The notes beneath the pieces are model-generated. The model was given only the letters and a program-made list of their open reading frames with translations, did not search any database and was not told where the DNA came from. A DNA stretch of 40,875 nt from a virus. This document shows, piece after piece, positions 15,975 through 23,038 of this stretch. The position numbers and the translations under genes are program-made. The stretch lies in the IMG/VR virus record IMGVR_UViG_3300046009_015179, positions 1 through 40,875 of that record. The stretch is one strand, 5' to 3'. The number at the start of each line of letters is the position of its first letter. The first letter of the stretch is position 1.

Positions 15975-16256
15975 TCACCTAAAGAATCTAAAGTGATGTC
16001 TTTTTTTTGTGTCTGCTTTAGGCTCATCTTCGCTTTCTGGTACTGAATTATTTTTTTCATTCGCACCATCTTTTTTTTCTTCTTTTTTATCAATATCAGG
16101 CTTTACATTCCAACCCGGATCTTTTGATTGCCAACTACCATCTTCAGAAGACGGCATAAATTTTTCTATAAGATTAGGGTTTGTTTTCTGTATATAGATA
16201 ACAGTATCTGTCAAAGAAAGCAGAACTATTATGCCATATAGGAAGCTTCTATCCAT
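15975..16256 (-). CDS. single-pass membrane protein, hypothetical
   Basis: A 93-residue protein with one N-terminal hydrophobic helix (about residues 6-22, LYGIIVLLSLTDTVIYI). A polar, proline- and charge-rich tail (PSSEDGSWQSKDPGWNVKPD, then Lys/Glu runs) and a basic end (KKRHHFRFFR) follow. GGAGG precedes the ATG. The layout (anchor plus long hydrophilic tail) resembles small phage envelope proteins such as i-spanin-type products, but no lysis gene neighbours it, so this is not claimed. Divergent from the trypsin-like protease with 20 bases between. Confidence 0.65.
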   Translation of the reverse strand: MDRSFLYGIIVLLSLTDTVIYIQKTNPNLIEKFMPSSEDGSWQSKDPGWNVKPDIDKKEEKKDGANEKNNSVPESEDEPKADTKKRHHFRFFR

Positions 16257-16276
16257 AATACCTCCAAGGATTTAAA

Positions 16277-17104
16277 ATGAAACATCTAATATTTTTGATA
16301 TTTCCCTTATGGTTATTTAGTGTAGAACCAGATAAAAAACTACATGAGAAAAGTTTATATCCTACAATAAAGATAAGTTATAGTAAAAACAATTGCGATT
16401 GCGATGATTGTAAGAAAAAACCACCACAAGCAGTAGCCAGTGGATTTATCGTCAAATCAGAATTAATTCAATCTCAACTTATTGATAAAAAATACCTAAA
16501 TGTTATAGTCACAGCTGCACATAATGTCGAAAATGTAGCATCGGCTATCGATGTTCATTGCGGAGTTTATGACAATTGGTCAAACCTTACGAAATTTGAT
16601 ACATATCAGGCATTAATCTACAACATCAATAAGAAAATGGATTTGGCAATTTTGATATTTAAATCAGATAAAAAAATGCCTTGTGCAGATATGGACTTTA
16701 ATTCTAAGCCATATTTTGGAACAGATGTATTTAAAATAGGATATGGTCTTGGAGATGATATACGCATTGATTTCGGAGCAATAACATCTGTCGATACAAA
16801 AAAGCCAGAAAATCTTAAAGGATTTCTAAGATCGAATTGTTATACAATATTCGGAGATTCTGGCGGACCTTTATTTTATAAGGATGGATATAAAGTTATT
16901 GGAGTTACAAGTTCCATTCGTGGCTCTGATTCTTTGTTTTTAAATAACCAAGCTTATTTTTCTCCAATTTATTGGATAAAAACTTGGGATGATGAATCAG
17001 AAGGGGCTTTGTCATTCATATATAAGGAAAATAAAAAACAACCTCAAACACTTATTTATCAGATATGGATGAGGGATTTTGAAGTGAAAGGCACAAGAAA
17101 ATGA
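16277..17104 (+). CDS. secreted trypsin-like serine protease (S1 fold)
   Basis: A 275-residue protein with a signal peptide (residues 1-15 or so, MKHLIFLIFPLWLFS). The chymotrypsin-fold triad is His82 in VTAAHNVE, Asp122 in KKMDLAILIF and Ser195 in FGDSGGPLF. A cysteine cluster after the leader (CDCDDC, 40-45) may bind metal or form disulfides. Export puts it in the periplasm or outside. AAGGA precedes the ATG. The stop overlaps the start of the 445-residue protein (ATGA at 17101-17104), suggesting joint production. Possible roles are cleavage of envelope proteins or maturation of the neighbour. Secreted trypsin-like proteases are unusual in phages. Confidence 0.9.
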   Translation: MKHLIFLIFPLWLFSVEPDKKLHEKSLYPTIKISYSKNNCDCDDCKKKPPQAVASGFIVKSELIQSQLIDKKYLNVIVTAAHNVENVASAIDVHCGVYDNWSNLTKFDTYQALIYNINKKMDLAILIFKSDKKMPCADMDFNSKPYFGTDVFKIGYGLGDDIRIDFGAITSVDTKKPENLKGFLRSNCYTIFGDSGGPLFYKDGYKVIGVTSSIRGSDSLFLNNQAYFSPIYWIKTWDDESEGALSFIYKENKKQPQTLIYQIWMRDFEVKGTRK

Positions 17105-18438
17105 TCAGCTTTAAAGAATCTTTGGAATTAAAAAAAACTGAAAAATTGGCATTAGAATGTTTTCGAGAAATGATCATCAGAGGTATTAGTCCAGAATCAT
17201 TTGTTGAATGGCTCGATATTCATTCAGAAACCGATCATATAGCAGATAAAGCCGAAAAATGGGTCGTTACCGAACTTAAGGTTAATGAACAAGGATTTTT
17301 TCAAAATGTTGGCAATTTTATGCAAGGTGCTGCAAATAAAGTTCAAGGTGCTGTTGGCAATTTTATGCAAAATGCTGGCAATAAAATGATGGCAGGATCT
17401 GGATCTAATCAAGACCCTTTGGTTGTGGCAAGCAATCAAGCAGTAGAAAAAATAAATGACCTTATAAAGAAAAGTAATAGGCAAAATTCTCGACTTGCTC
17501 AAAAAGATATTCAAGACTCATTGTACGGCATATTAAAAACCTTGAAAAATACACCAGTGGCAACTCAACCACCACCAATACCACCACAAGCTGGTGCAAA
17601 GCCAATGAAGCCAATGGCTGGCGGACCACCAACTGTTGACGCTGCTTCTAAAGCTCGTGCTGCTGGTGCTGCCACCGATAGAGCATCAAGTCCAGACCAG
17701 TTTAATTATGAATCTTCTCATCATGGAAAAATTAATCCCATAGATATAAAATTAATGGAAACTAGGATTAAAAATCTTTGTTTTCTTGTAGAAGGAAGAG
17801 GCTTTAATTCAAAATTGTTCGCACAATGGATTGCTAACGAATATGTTCTAGATGAGGCAAATTGGCTTGGCGGAGCATGGGCTGGATTAAAAGGTGGTTT
17901 GGCTGGAGGCTTTGATCGCTTTATGGGTGGCGGAGAAGGAAGTGTTTGGGATGCTTTCACAAAAGGCTACAAAGGCAGTAGAGATGAAAAATACGATCAA
18001 TATGATATAAAATCAATTGAAGATGCTATAAAACATCTAACTGATTTTTCTGGTAAACTTGATGCTGCAAATTATAAAGAACTTTCAAAACAAATTGCAG
18101 ATCTGAATGCAAATTTAAGAAATGTAGCCACATCTAAAGCACCAGCAGAATCTGGATCTAAACCAGCAGGAGAAGCACCACCAGCAGAAGCGGAAGAAAC
18201 GCCACCACCAGAACCAACAGCGAAACCAACACCAGAAGAGTTTTTGAAAAATTATCCAGAAAAAACAACTAAAGGAAAACTTAGTGTGGTTGGATCAATC
18301 AGAAAATTACCTAAAGACATTCAAGAAAAAATTATGAAAACTAAAGAGTTTCAGATGGTTATGGAAAATCCGAATGCTCTAAGTAGAATTCAAAATTTAT
18401 CTAAAATTATCAAAACTATGGTTCCGCCAAGTCCTTAG
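17101..18438 (+). CDS. internally duplicated Gly/Ala- and Pro-rich protein, probably virion-associated
   Basis: A 445-residue protein made of two similar halves. Each half has a helix ending in F-x-x-W (SFVEWL about residue 38; LFAQWI about 239) and a Gly/Ala-rich amphipathic stretch (about 68-100; about 251-280). Each continues with a coiled-coil helix pair (about 115-150; about 300-340) and a Pro/Ala linker. A final domain (about 385-445, KGKLSVVGSIRKLPKDIQEK) follows. The start MISFKESLELKK fits the leader pattern. The Gly/Ala stretches (for example NVGNFMQGAANKVQGAVGNF) could insert in membranes. I infer a packaged protein, perhaps ejected; no family is recognised. AAAGG precedes the ATG, which overlaps the protease stop. 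Confidence 0.75.
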   Translation: MISFKESLELKKTEKLALECFREMIIRGISPESFVEWLDIHSETDHIADKAEKWVVTELKVNEQGFFQNVGNFMQGAANKVQGAVGNFMQNAGNKMMAGSGSNQDPLVVASNQAVEKINDLIKKSNRQNSRLAQKDIQDSLYGILKTLKNTPVATQPPPIPPQAGAKPMKPMAGGPPTVDAASKARAAGAATDRASSPDQFNYESSHHGKINPIDIKLMETRIKNLCFLVEGRGFNSKLFAQWIANEYVLDEANWLGGAWAGLKGGLAGGFDRFMGGGEGSVWDAFTKGYKGSRDEKYDQYDIKSIEDAIKHLTDFSGKLDAANYKELSKQIADLNANLRNVATSKAPAESGSKPAGEAPPAEAEETPPPEPTAKPTPEEFLKNYPEKTTKGKLSVVGSIRKLPKDIQEKIMKTKEFQMVMENPNALSRIQNLSKIIKTMVPPSP

Positions 18439-18460
18439 GTAATTATACAAAAATAAGCAT

Positions 18461-18546
18461 TAAGCGGAAAGACAATCAGATGTTTCGCAAATAGTGAAAT
18501 TCACCCCCTTGAACACGAAACAATTAAAGTATTGTCTTTCCACTTA
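18461..18546. ncRNA. structured RNA element candidate in a convergent gap
   Basis: 18466-18476 pairs perfectly (11 bp) with 18531-18541, extended by TAAG/CTTA (18461-18464 with 18543-18546). Inside, TGTTTCG (18481-18487) pairs with CGAAACA (18516-18522), and GTGA/TCAC (18494-18497 with 18501-18504) forms a third stem, followed by a five-C run and TTGAAC. Three nested stems in 86 bases are far more than chance for AT-rich DNA. It lies after the stop of 17101-18438 and ends at the stop of 18544-18849. It is not a standard terminator (large loop, no T-run). The strand of transcription is unknown. Confidence 0.55.
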
Positions 18547-18849
18547 AATGTATCCATTTTTTTTAGCTTGATTCATTTCTTCAACCGAAACTTTTCTTCC
18601 AATAAAATCCGAAATAGATTGAAGAAAATGTCTAATAACATCAATTTCTAAATCTTTTATATATTGTGTACCCATTTTTTTAGCTTCCAAAAGATCATGT
18701 ACATCTACAGACCAATCTAGCAATTGATCATCAATAAAAATCCCTTGCTTAAGATTTCCCTTTTCAGCCATATACATTCTTACTTCAAATTTGCTCTTTC
18801 CTTCTGGAATTGGATTATTTGTTTCCATTTGTTGGTTTTTTTTATTCAT
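18544..18849 (-). CDS. hypothetical small phage protein
   Basis: A 101-residue protein, start after AGGA. The centre (FEVRMYMAEKGNLKQGIFID, then DQLLDWSVDVHDLLEAKKMG) looks conserved: a beta hairpin followed by helices. The C-terminal part (DLEIDVIRHFLQSISDFIGR) is helical. No signal peptide and no catalytic motif seen. Function unknown. It stands alone on the minus strand between rightward genes, divergent from the SWIM gene across 29 bases. Confidence 0.65.
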   Translation of the reverse strand: MNKKNQQMETNNPIPEGKSKFEVRMYMAEKGNLKQGIFIDDQLLDWSVDVHDLLEAKKMGTQYIKDLEIDVIRHFLQSISDFIGRKVSVEEMNQAKKNGYI

Positions 18850-18878
18850 TTTAAAAATCCTATCGGCTTAAATATATT

Positions 18879-19415
18879 ATGAATTTCAATGAGTTTGTTA
18901 GACTTAATGAGTCCACTGTTATCGATCTTTATAATAGTACTGTGGATGCGTTTCCTAAAACTACGAAAAGACAAAATTCCATCGATATGATAAAAATTAT
19001 TGAGATGAATTTTTTGCCTTATCTTGGAATGAGGACACTTTTCGTAAAAGGTCTAGCAAAAAATATTGGTAATCAAAAGGAATATACAACAGTTGCTTTG
19101 TTTAAAGGAATAAAATATCTAACTAAGGAATCTAAAAATTCCATTAAGTTGATTGCAAGCGATGAAAAGAAATATATTCTTGAAACTATAAAGTCAGATG
19201 TTAATGAGGTTGTCGTAAGATGTACTTGCCCTGATTTTTATTGGAGATTCAATTACTACAACTCAATTGATAAAAGCCTTTATGGAAGAAAAAGAAGTAA
19301 GTATGAGTCAAAAAGCAACGAAAGAATTGCAAATGTGAATGAATCACCCGGAATGTGCAAGCATTTGATCAAATTGATCAAATCGTTAAATGACTCTAAA
19401 ATCATGGAGGACTAA
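18879..19415 (+). CDS. SWIM-type zinc-finger protein with capsid-targeting-like leader
   Basis: A 178-residue protein starting MNFNEFVRLNESTVIDLYN; NFNEF and LNES match the shared leader and candidate cleavage site. The C-terminal half has the SWIM signature CxCxxF...CxH: VVVRCTCPDFYWRFNYY (about residues 109-125), then SPGMCKHLIKLIKSL (about 154-168). SWIM fingers bind DNA or proteins and are found in several large-phage proteins of this size. No clear SD lies before the ATG. The TAA stop shares a base with the next gene's ATG. If the leader is genuine, this zinc protein would be packed in the head and could meet the DNA early. Confidence 0.75.
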   Translation: MNFNEFVRLNESTVIDLYNSTVDAFPKTTKRQNSIDMIKIIEMNFLPYLGMRTLFVKGLAKNIGNQKEYTTVALFKGIKYLTKESKNSIKLIASDEKKYILETIKSDVNEVVVRCTCPDFYWRFNYYNSIDKSLYGRKRSKYESKSNERIANVNESPGMCKHLIKLIKSLNDSKIMED

Positions 19416-19972
19416 TGGATTATGAATACAAATCTTTTATAGATAATTTGAATTCTTTAGAAGGTATCGATATCTTCCAGAAAGAAATGGAACCTACAAC
19501 TTGGGTCTTCTTTTCTTGTGAATCAGATCATTCTATCGCCCTTTTAACGGCTTTGGTCGAAGAAATAGCAGATGATAAAATCTGCAAAATGATGAATTTA
19601 ACTCATCCAATTAATGAAGATAAACCTGCATATCAACTTGTTTTTCATCAAGATGTAGATCGATTACTGAAGTTGTTTTCATCTCGAATTAAAATGTTCG
19701 TTGAAAAAAATAAAGTTGTAGCCTATGACGAATACGGAGTTCCAGATTTATCTCTAGTCACAATCAAACAAATAGCCAAAGAGCTAAAAAATCGCAAAAA
19801 TTTGACTTTTGCCATGGTTTGGATGGAAGAAAACATTAAAGACAATATTGCAATTGAAGGAAATGGAAATCCAACACATCTTGTTGGATTATTAGCCAGA
19901 GGACTGCACATGGCAATTGAATGGTCCGATAGATACTTGAAATTCAACAAACAGGATAAGGATGATAATTAA
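19415..19972 (+). CDS. hypothetical protein coupled to the SWIM gene
   Basis: A 185-residue protein, start after GGAGG and overlapping the previous stop by one base. Mixed alpha/beta with no signal peptide. Noticeable blocks are TTWVFFSCESDHSIALLTAL (about 28-47), PAYQLVFHQDVDRLLKLF (about 71-88) and a C-terminal helix (LVGLLARGLHMAIEWSDRYL). Not recognised. The stop overlaps the convergent stop of the first MGATS paralogue by four bases. Confidence 0.65.
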   Translation: MDYEYKSFIDNLNSLEGIDIFQKEMEPTTWVFFSCESDHSIALLTALVEEIADDKICKMMNLTHPINEDKPAYQLVFHQDVDRLLKLFSSRIKMFVEKNKVVAYDEYGVPDLSLVTIKQIAKELKNRKNLTFAMVWMEENIKDNIAIEGNGNPTHLVGLLARGLHMAIEWSDRYLKFNKQDKDDN

Positions 19973-20325
19973 AAGATACCTAATTTTATAACCATCCAAG
20001 AAATTGTTGTTTTTGGCTTGCCCGTAATATAAAAACTCCAGTTGCTATTATGGGCATCTGCCTTTAAATTTGAACTAACAATTGCCACTTTATTGTTATC
20101 TTGTAAAAATACAGTATATTCATTTACAGATCCTGATGGAGCCGTAAATACAATTTCTGCATTCTCTTCTTTCAAATTCATGACACCAGCAGCTATAATT
20201 CTTGGACCCATCAAACTACTTATAGATAAAGGAACACAAGAATCATTTGAATTAGAAGAAGTAGCAGTAAGTGATGATTTTCCAACCGATCCACAACCTA
20301 TTCCAGTAACGCTTGAAGCACCCAT
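19969..20325 (-). CDS. MGATS-tag paralogue 1, short beta protein
   Basis: A 118-residue protein opening MGASSVTGIGCGSVGKSSL, the most diverged copy of the tag shared by four neighbouring genes. The body (about residues 30-118) is beta-rich: VPLSISSLMGPRIIAAG, then EIVFTAPSGSVNEYTVFLQD and NSNWSFYITGKPKTTISW. This has the look of a small trimeric virion protein, perhaps an Ig-like or decoration fold. It lacks the NGxVK block that follows the tag in the other three. GAGG precedes the ATG. The family pattern suggests that the tag anchors and the body is displayed, an inference. Confidence 0.7.
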   Translation of the reverse strand: MGASSVTGIGCGSVGKSSLTATSSNSNDSCVPLSISSLMGPRIIAAGVMNLKEENAEIVFTAPSGSVNEYTVFLQDNNKVAIVSSNLKADAHNSNWSFYITGKPKTTISWMVIKLGIF

Positions 20326-20358
20326 TTTTCACCTCTATAATATGTAAGCTTTATGAAC

Positions 20359-20398
20359 AAAAAAAGACAATGCATTTAAAACTGCATTGTCTTTTTTT
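20359..20398. terminator. bidirectional terminator between MGATS paralogues 1 and 2
   Basis: 20359-20374 (A-run then GACAATGCA) pairs with 20383-20398 (TGCATTGTC then T-run) around an eight-base loop. It lies 33 bases before the ATG of paralogue 1 on the minus strand and after paralogue 2, so it would stop transcription from paralogue 2 and let paralogue 1 be controlled separately. Confidence 0.85.
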
Positions 20399-20416
20399 TA
20401 AATTATAAAAGCAAAA

Positions 20417-20450
20417 GGTATGCGTCTTGGAGAAAACCAAGACGCATACC
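20417..20450 (-). terminator. terminator after MGATS paralogue 2
   Basis: A perfect 14-bp stem: 20417-20430 with 20437-20450, loop AGAAAA on the plus strand. On the minus strand it begins nine bases after the stop of 20460-21023 and is followed by TTTTGCTTTT. Two strong hairpins in a row (with 20359-20398) suggest full isolation of this highly structured gene. Confidence 0.75.
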
Positions 20451-20459
20451 CAATTGAAC

Positions 20460-21023
20460 TTAAGAAACTGCTGCACTGAAAGGAGTCGCTTCAGTACCGC
20501 TATTTGTAAGGAATGCCCTTACGCAGAACTGACCAGAAGCGATATCTATTATCTCAAGACTGTCGCCTTTGATGCCACCCTGAGTAGATCCATCCATTGT
20601 AATGGTATCAGTAGTCGAAGTAGTTGGCCAACCATTTGCTGGCTCACCCTCTCCGTCATCGGCAAGAGCCAAGCCAGAAATAATGTCCGTTGCATTAGCT
20701 ACTTGAATTTTGTAGCTGTTGCTAGTTACAGTGGTATTAACATAAAACTTATAAATATCACCAGTTCCAGTAGCTGCTGGAAGAGTAGCAACAACACCTG
20801 CTGCCCTAGTGAAAACCAAAGGAATTCCAGCTTTGCTTGAATCAAGAGTTATTGTCGCAACATTAAGCACGAATGGTGCTTTTGACAATGCGTTGTTGTC
20901 GAGATTAGCTGCGGTCACAGCATTTGGCTCGATGTTTACTGTTTTTACAGAACCATTGAAAACCAATGGCTTGATTTTTGATGCAGAACCTTGTCCTGTT
21001 CCTTCTGTTGATGTAGCTCCCAT
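20460..21023 (-). CDS. MGATS-tag paralogue 2, beta-rich display-type protein
   Basis: A 187-residue protein with the tag MGATSTEGTGQGSASKIKPL, then VFNGSVKTVNIEPNAVTAAN. The body (about residues 50-187) is beta-rich, Ser/Thr/Ala-rich and lacks Lys runs; a segment around VVATLPAATGTGDIYKFYVN resembles phage capsid- or fibre-surface beta domains. The end FCVRAFLTNSGTEATPF would close a beta sandwich. GGAG precedes the ATG. No signal peptide, so it is assembled inside the cell. Base composition is more GC-rich than neighbouring hypothetical genes, as for the capsid gene, suggesting strong expression. Confidence 0.75.
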   Translation of the reverse strand: MGATSTEGTGQGSASKIKPLVFNGSVKTVNIEPNAVTAANLDNNALSKAPFVLNVATITLDSSKAGIPLVFTRAAGVVATLPAATGTGDIYKFYVNTTVTSNSYKIQVANATDIISGLALADDGEGEPANGWPTTSTTDTITMDGSTQGGIKGDSLEIIDIASGQFCVRAFLTNSGTEATPFSAAVS

Positions 21024-21060
21024 AATAATCTCCTTTTATATATAAAAAAAATCAAACACA

Positions 21061-21128
21061 ATAAACTTAGCTTAACATAAAGACTAAGTTTATTTGAACG
21101 GCTTCAAGAAATTTAAAACCGTTCAAAT
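21061..21128 (-). terminator. two adjacent hairpins after MGATS paralogue 3
   Basis: ATAAACTTAG (21061-21070) pairs with CTAAGTTTAT (21084-21093). ATTTGAACGG (21092-21101) pairs with CCGTTCAAAT (21119-21128). The second stem begins seven bases after the stop of 21135-22106. Neither has a long T-run, so they may be terminators, 3' protective stems or processing sites. Confidence 0.6.
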
Positions 21129-21134
21129 ATTACA

Positions 21135-22106
21135 TTAAACAATCGCAGTTACATCCACACTCTTCCATGCACCGCCAACATAGACTTCTATGTTGCTTGT
21201 CGCTGTGTTGTAACAAAACATGCCGTTGGTTGCAGTACCAGCAGCAGCATCTCTTGCAGTATTATTTGCATATACTGGCATGATTGGCATACTTTGAATA
21301 TAAATGTGACCATTTCTACCAGAACCAGAATTAGTGCCACAAGTAAGAAACATATCGCCAGCACGATCTGTGCCAACGCTATTACCAGTAGTAATCTCGA
21401 TATCGCCACCACGACCATCAACTGTGCCATCACCAGCTTCGATACGGATGTCTCCGCCATCTACATCTGTAGTGGCTAGTGAATTGCCAGCAGTGATTTC
21501 TATGTCGCCTGCTTCTGGATAATCCTCACCCTCATTGATGCCATCTCCAGTTCCACTATCGCCAGCATGAATATGGACATGACCAGCCTCACCATCGCCA
21601 CCAGCATCGCCAGCTTCAATATTAATATCGCCACCCTCGCTGTCAGTAGTACCACTTGATCCATCGCCACCATAGATGTTTACATCGCCAGCATCGCTGT
21701 TTTCGACACTATCGGCATCACCACCTCTAATCGTTACATTTCCAGCGTTTGCATCTGGACCATTGCCGGTATCACCAGCGAATATTTCAATGTTTCCGCC
21801 TTCGCCATTACCATTAGCTTTACCAGCGTAGATGAAAACACTGCCACCATCAGCATCATCTCCGACTCCATCAGCCTCGGGAGGATCGACCGCTAACGGA
21901 TATCCATCACCTGCTTTAATGGTAATGCTGCTTGCATCATTATTGCCAGCAGTTCCATCTGCCGTGGAAATCAAAATATCCGATGTAAAGTTTTCGAAAA
22001 TTTTACCTTGTTGTATGTTTTCTTTTTTCACGACACCGTTTACGATTTTCGGTAAATATTTCTCTACCGATCCTATTCCGACACCTTCATTACTTGTAGC
22101 TCCCAT
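21135..22106 (-). CDS. MGATS-tag paralogue 3 with acidic GGDI-type beta-repeat body
   Basis: A 323-residue protein. The tag MGATSNEGVGIGSVEKYLPK leads to IVNGVVKKENIQ and a linker. About eleven imperfect repeats of 15-22 residues follow (residues about 60-265), of the form (G)G-(D/H/N)-(I/V)-x-(I/V)-x-(A/T)-G-(D/N/K), very rich in Asp, Gly and Ala. Regular one-strand-per-coil repeats of this kind build beta-helices or beta-prisms in phage fibres. The C-terminus (NGMFCYNTATSNIEVYVGGAWKSVD) matches the common phage fibre/appendage ending MxxYNTxTxxxxxYxGxAW. No Arg/Lys in most repeats, so the body is strongly acidic and might bind calcium. GGAG precedes the ATG. Confidence 0.8.
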   Translation of the reverse strand: MGATSNEGVGIGSVEKYLPKIVNGVVKKENIQQGKIFENFTSDILISTADGTAGNNDASSITIKAGDGYPLAVDPPEADGVGDDADGGSVFIYAGKANGNGEGGNIEIFAGDTGNGPDANAGNVTIRGGDADSVENSDAGDVNIYGGDGSSGTTDSEGGDINIEAGDAGGDGEAGHVHIHAGDSGTGDGINEGEDYPEAGDIEITAGNSLATTDVDGGDIRIEAGDGTVDGRGGDIEITTGNSVGTDRAGDMFLTCGTNSGSGRNGHIYIQSMPIMPVYANNTARDAAAGTATNGMFCYNTATSNIEVYVGGAWKSVDVTAIV

Positions 22107-22139
22107 AATGATCTCCTTTGTAATAAGTAGAAATTAAAA

Positions 22140-22164
22140 AACTTAGTTTTAAAAAAACCAAGTT
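22140..22164 (-). terminator. hairpin at the end of MGATS paralogue 4
   Basis: AACTTAGTTTT (from 22140) pairs with AAAACCAAGTT (to 22164) with one A-C mismatch and a short loop. It overlaps the stop codon of 22163-22930 and is followed on the minus strand by TTTTTAATTT. Weak to moderate terminator. Confidence 0.5.
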
Positions 22165-22930
22165 ACCTTGCGTACTCAGAAACTTTCAACACCGCACTGT
22201 TGGTGTTCAAGGTGAGGATGTCATCTGCTCCATCCCTCTTTGCTTGGATTTTAATGGTCAACGCAGTTGTGACAGAATTTGAAAAAACCATGGCAATGGG
22301 AAACAGTACTGCACTTCTAGTGCCACCACCTGCACTATTTGTCCATGCTTGGTTTCTCCATGTTATCTCAACATCATTTACCGTTATTCTAGATCTGAAA
22401 TTATCTGCCAAGCCTCCACCAACAGCATAAGTTGCATTATACTCAATGTACAAGGAACTGCTGTTGGATACTGGCGTGTATGAAACTGATGCAAAATCAG
22501 TATAGTCATTACTGTTGTTGGTCAATTCGCCAGCGGTGAATGTATAGAAACTCGTATTCAAGTGTTGTCCAATTGCGTCACCTCTGATGTAACCTTCAGC
22601 GGTTATATTGTTGCCAGACGAAATGTCACCATCAGCGGATATATCGCCATCTGCGGTTACATTGTTGCCAGACGAAATGTCACCATCAGCGGATATATTA
22701 TTACCAGATAAAATATCACCATCAGCGGATATATCGCCACCAGACGAAATGTCGCCATCTGCACTGATATTTGATTCGGTTGTCATATCGCCAGTTGCGT
22801 TGATGTCGTATTTCCAGTTGTGTAGAATATCGACACCGAGGTTTTCAGCTTTTACTACGCCATTTATTATAAGTGGTTTAATTTTATTTACAGAGCCTAT
22901 TCCTACACCTTCTCGACTTGTTGCACCCAT
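22163..22930 (-). CDS. MGATS-tag paralogue 4 with ISADGD repeats and beta head
   Basis: A 255-residue protein. The tag MGATSREGVGIGSVNKIKPL is followed by IINGVVKAENLG. A repeat shaft (about residues 45-112) of six-residue steps such as ISADGD, ISSGNN and ILSGNN forms a likely beta-helical or triple-beta stalk. A globular head (about 120-255) includes LYIEYNATYAVGGG, SRITVNDVEITWRNQ, LFPIAMVFSNSVTTALTIKI and a terminal VLKVSEYAR. The head pattern (even-spaced strands ending in a basic residue) resembles C1q/TNF-like jelly rolls in phage fibres. GGAG precedes the ATG. Stalk plus head is the classic layout of a receptor-binding or decoration fibre; which of these is not known. Confidence 0.78.
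   Translation of the reverse strand: MGATSREGVGIGSVNKIKPLIINGVVKAENLGVDILHNWKYDINATGDMTTESNISADGDISSGGDISADGDILSGNNISADGDISSGNNVTADGDISADGDISSGNNITAEGYIRGDAIGQHLNTSFYTFTAGELTNNSNDYTDFASVSYTPVSNSSSLYIEYNATYAVGGGLADNFRSRITVNDVEITWRNQAWTNSAGGGTRSAVLFPIAMVFSNSVTTALTIKIQAKRDGADDILTLNTNSAVLKVSEYAR
22618..22770 (-). repeat. degenerate short tandem repeats encoding the paralogue 4 stalk
   Basis: Repeated 18-36 base blocks such as GACGAAATGTCACCATCAGC followed by GGATATATCGCC (plus strand) recur at about 22617, 22674, 22723 and 22743 with small changes. They encode the ISADGD/ISSGNN steps. Blocks differ by multiples of 18 bases, so recombination between them would alter stalk length in frame. Confidence 0.8.
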
Positions 22931-23038
22931 AATAATCTCCTTGAAATTTAGGTGTATTTATCTAATAATATCTATCATTTGCATCGTAATTGTGATTAGA
23001 GCATGGAATAAATTTTGCGAAAACAGATATATACTTAT

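Noticed and set aside
15878-16093. Lys-rich open frame on the minus strand
   Set aside because: It runs through the perfect terminator at 15921-15949 and inside 15975-16256 in another frame; no ribosome site.
18466-18541. tRNA gene at the structured element
   Set aside because: Size and closing stem fit, but no D arm, T-loop (TTCAAAT-type), anticodon arm or plausible CCA context is present.
20042-20347. Plus-strand frames opposite the MGATS genes
   Set aside because: They are antisense to genes with strong ribosome sites and a shared N-terminal tag; their own starts lack ribosome sites.
22617-22770. CRISPR-like array in the MGATS paralogue 4
   Set aside because: Repeats are coding, degenerate, directly adjoining and in frame; there are no unique spacers and no cas genes.
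19969-22930. Diversity-generating retroelement for the fibre-like genes
   Set aside because: No reverse transcriptase and no template/variable repeat pair with adenine-biased differences was seen in the window.
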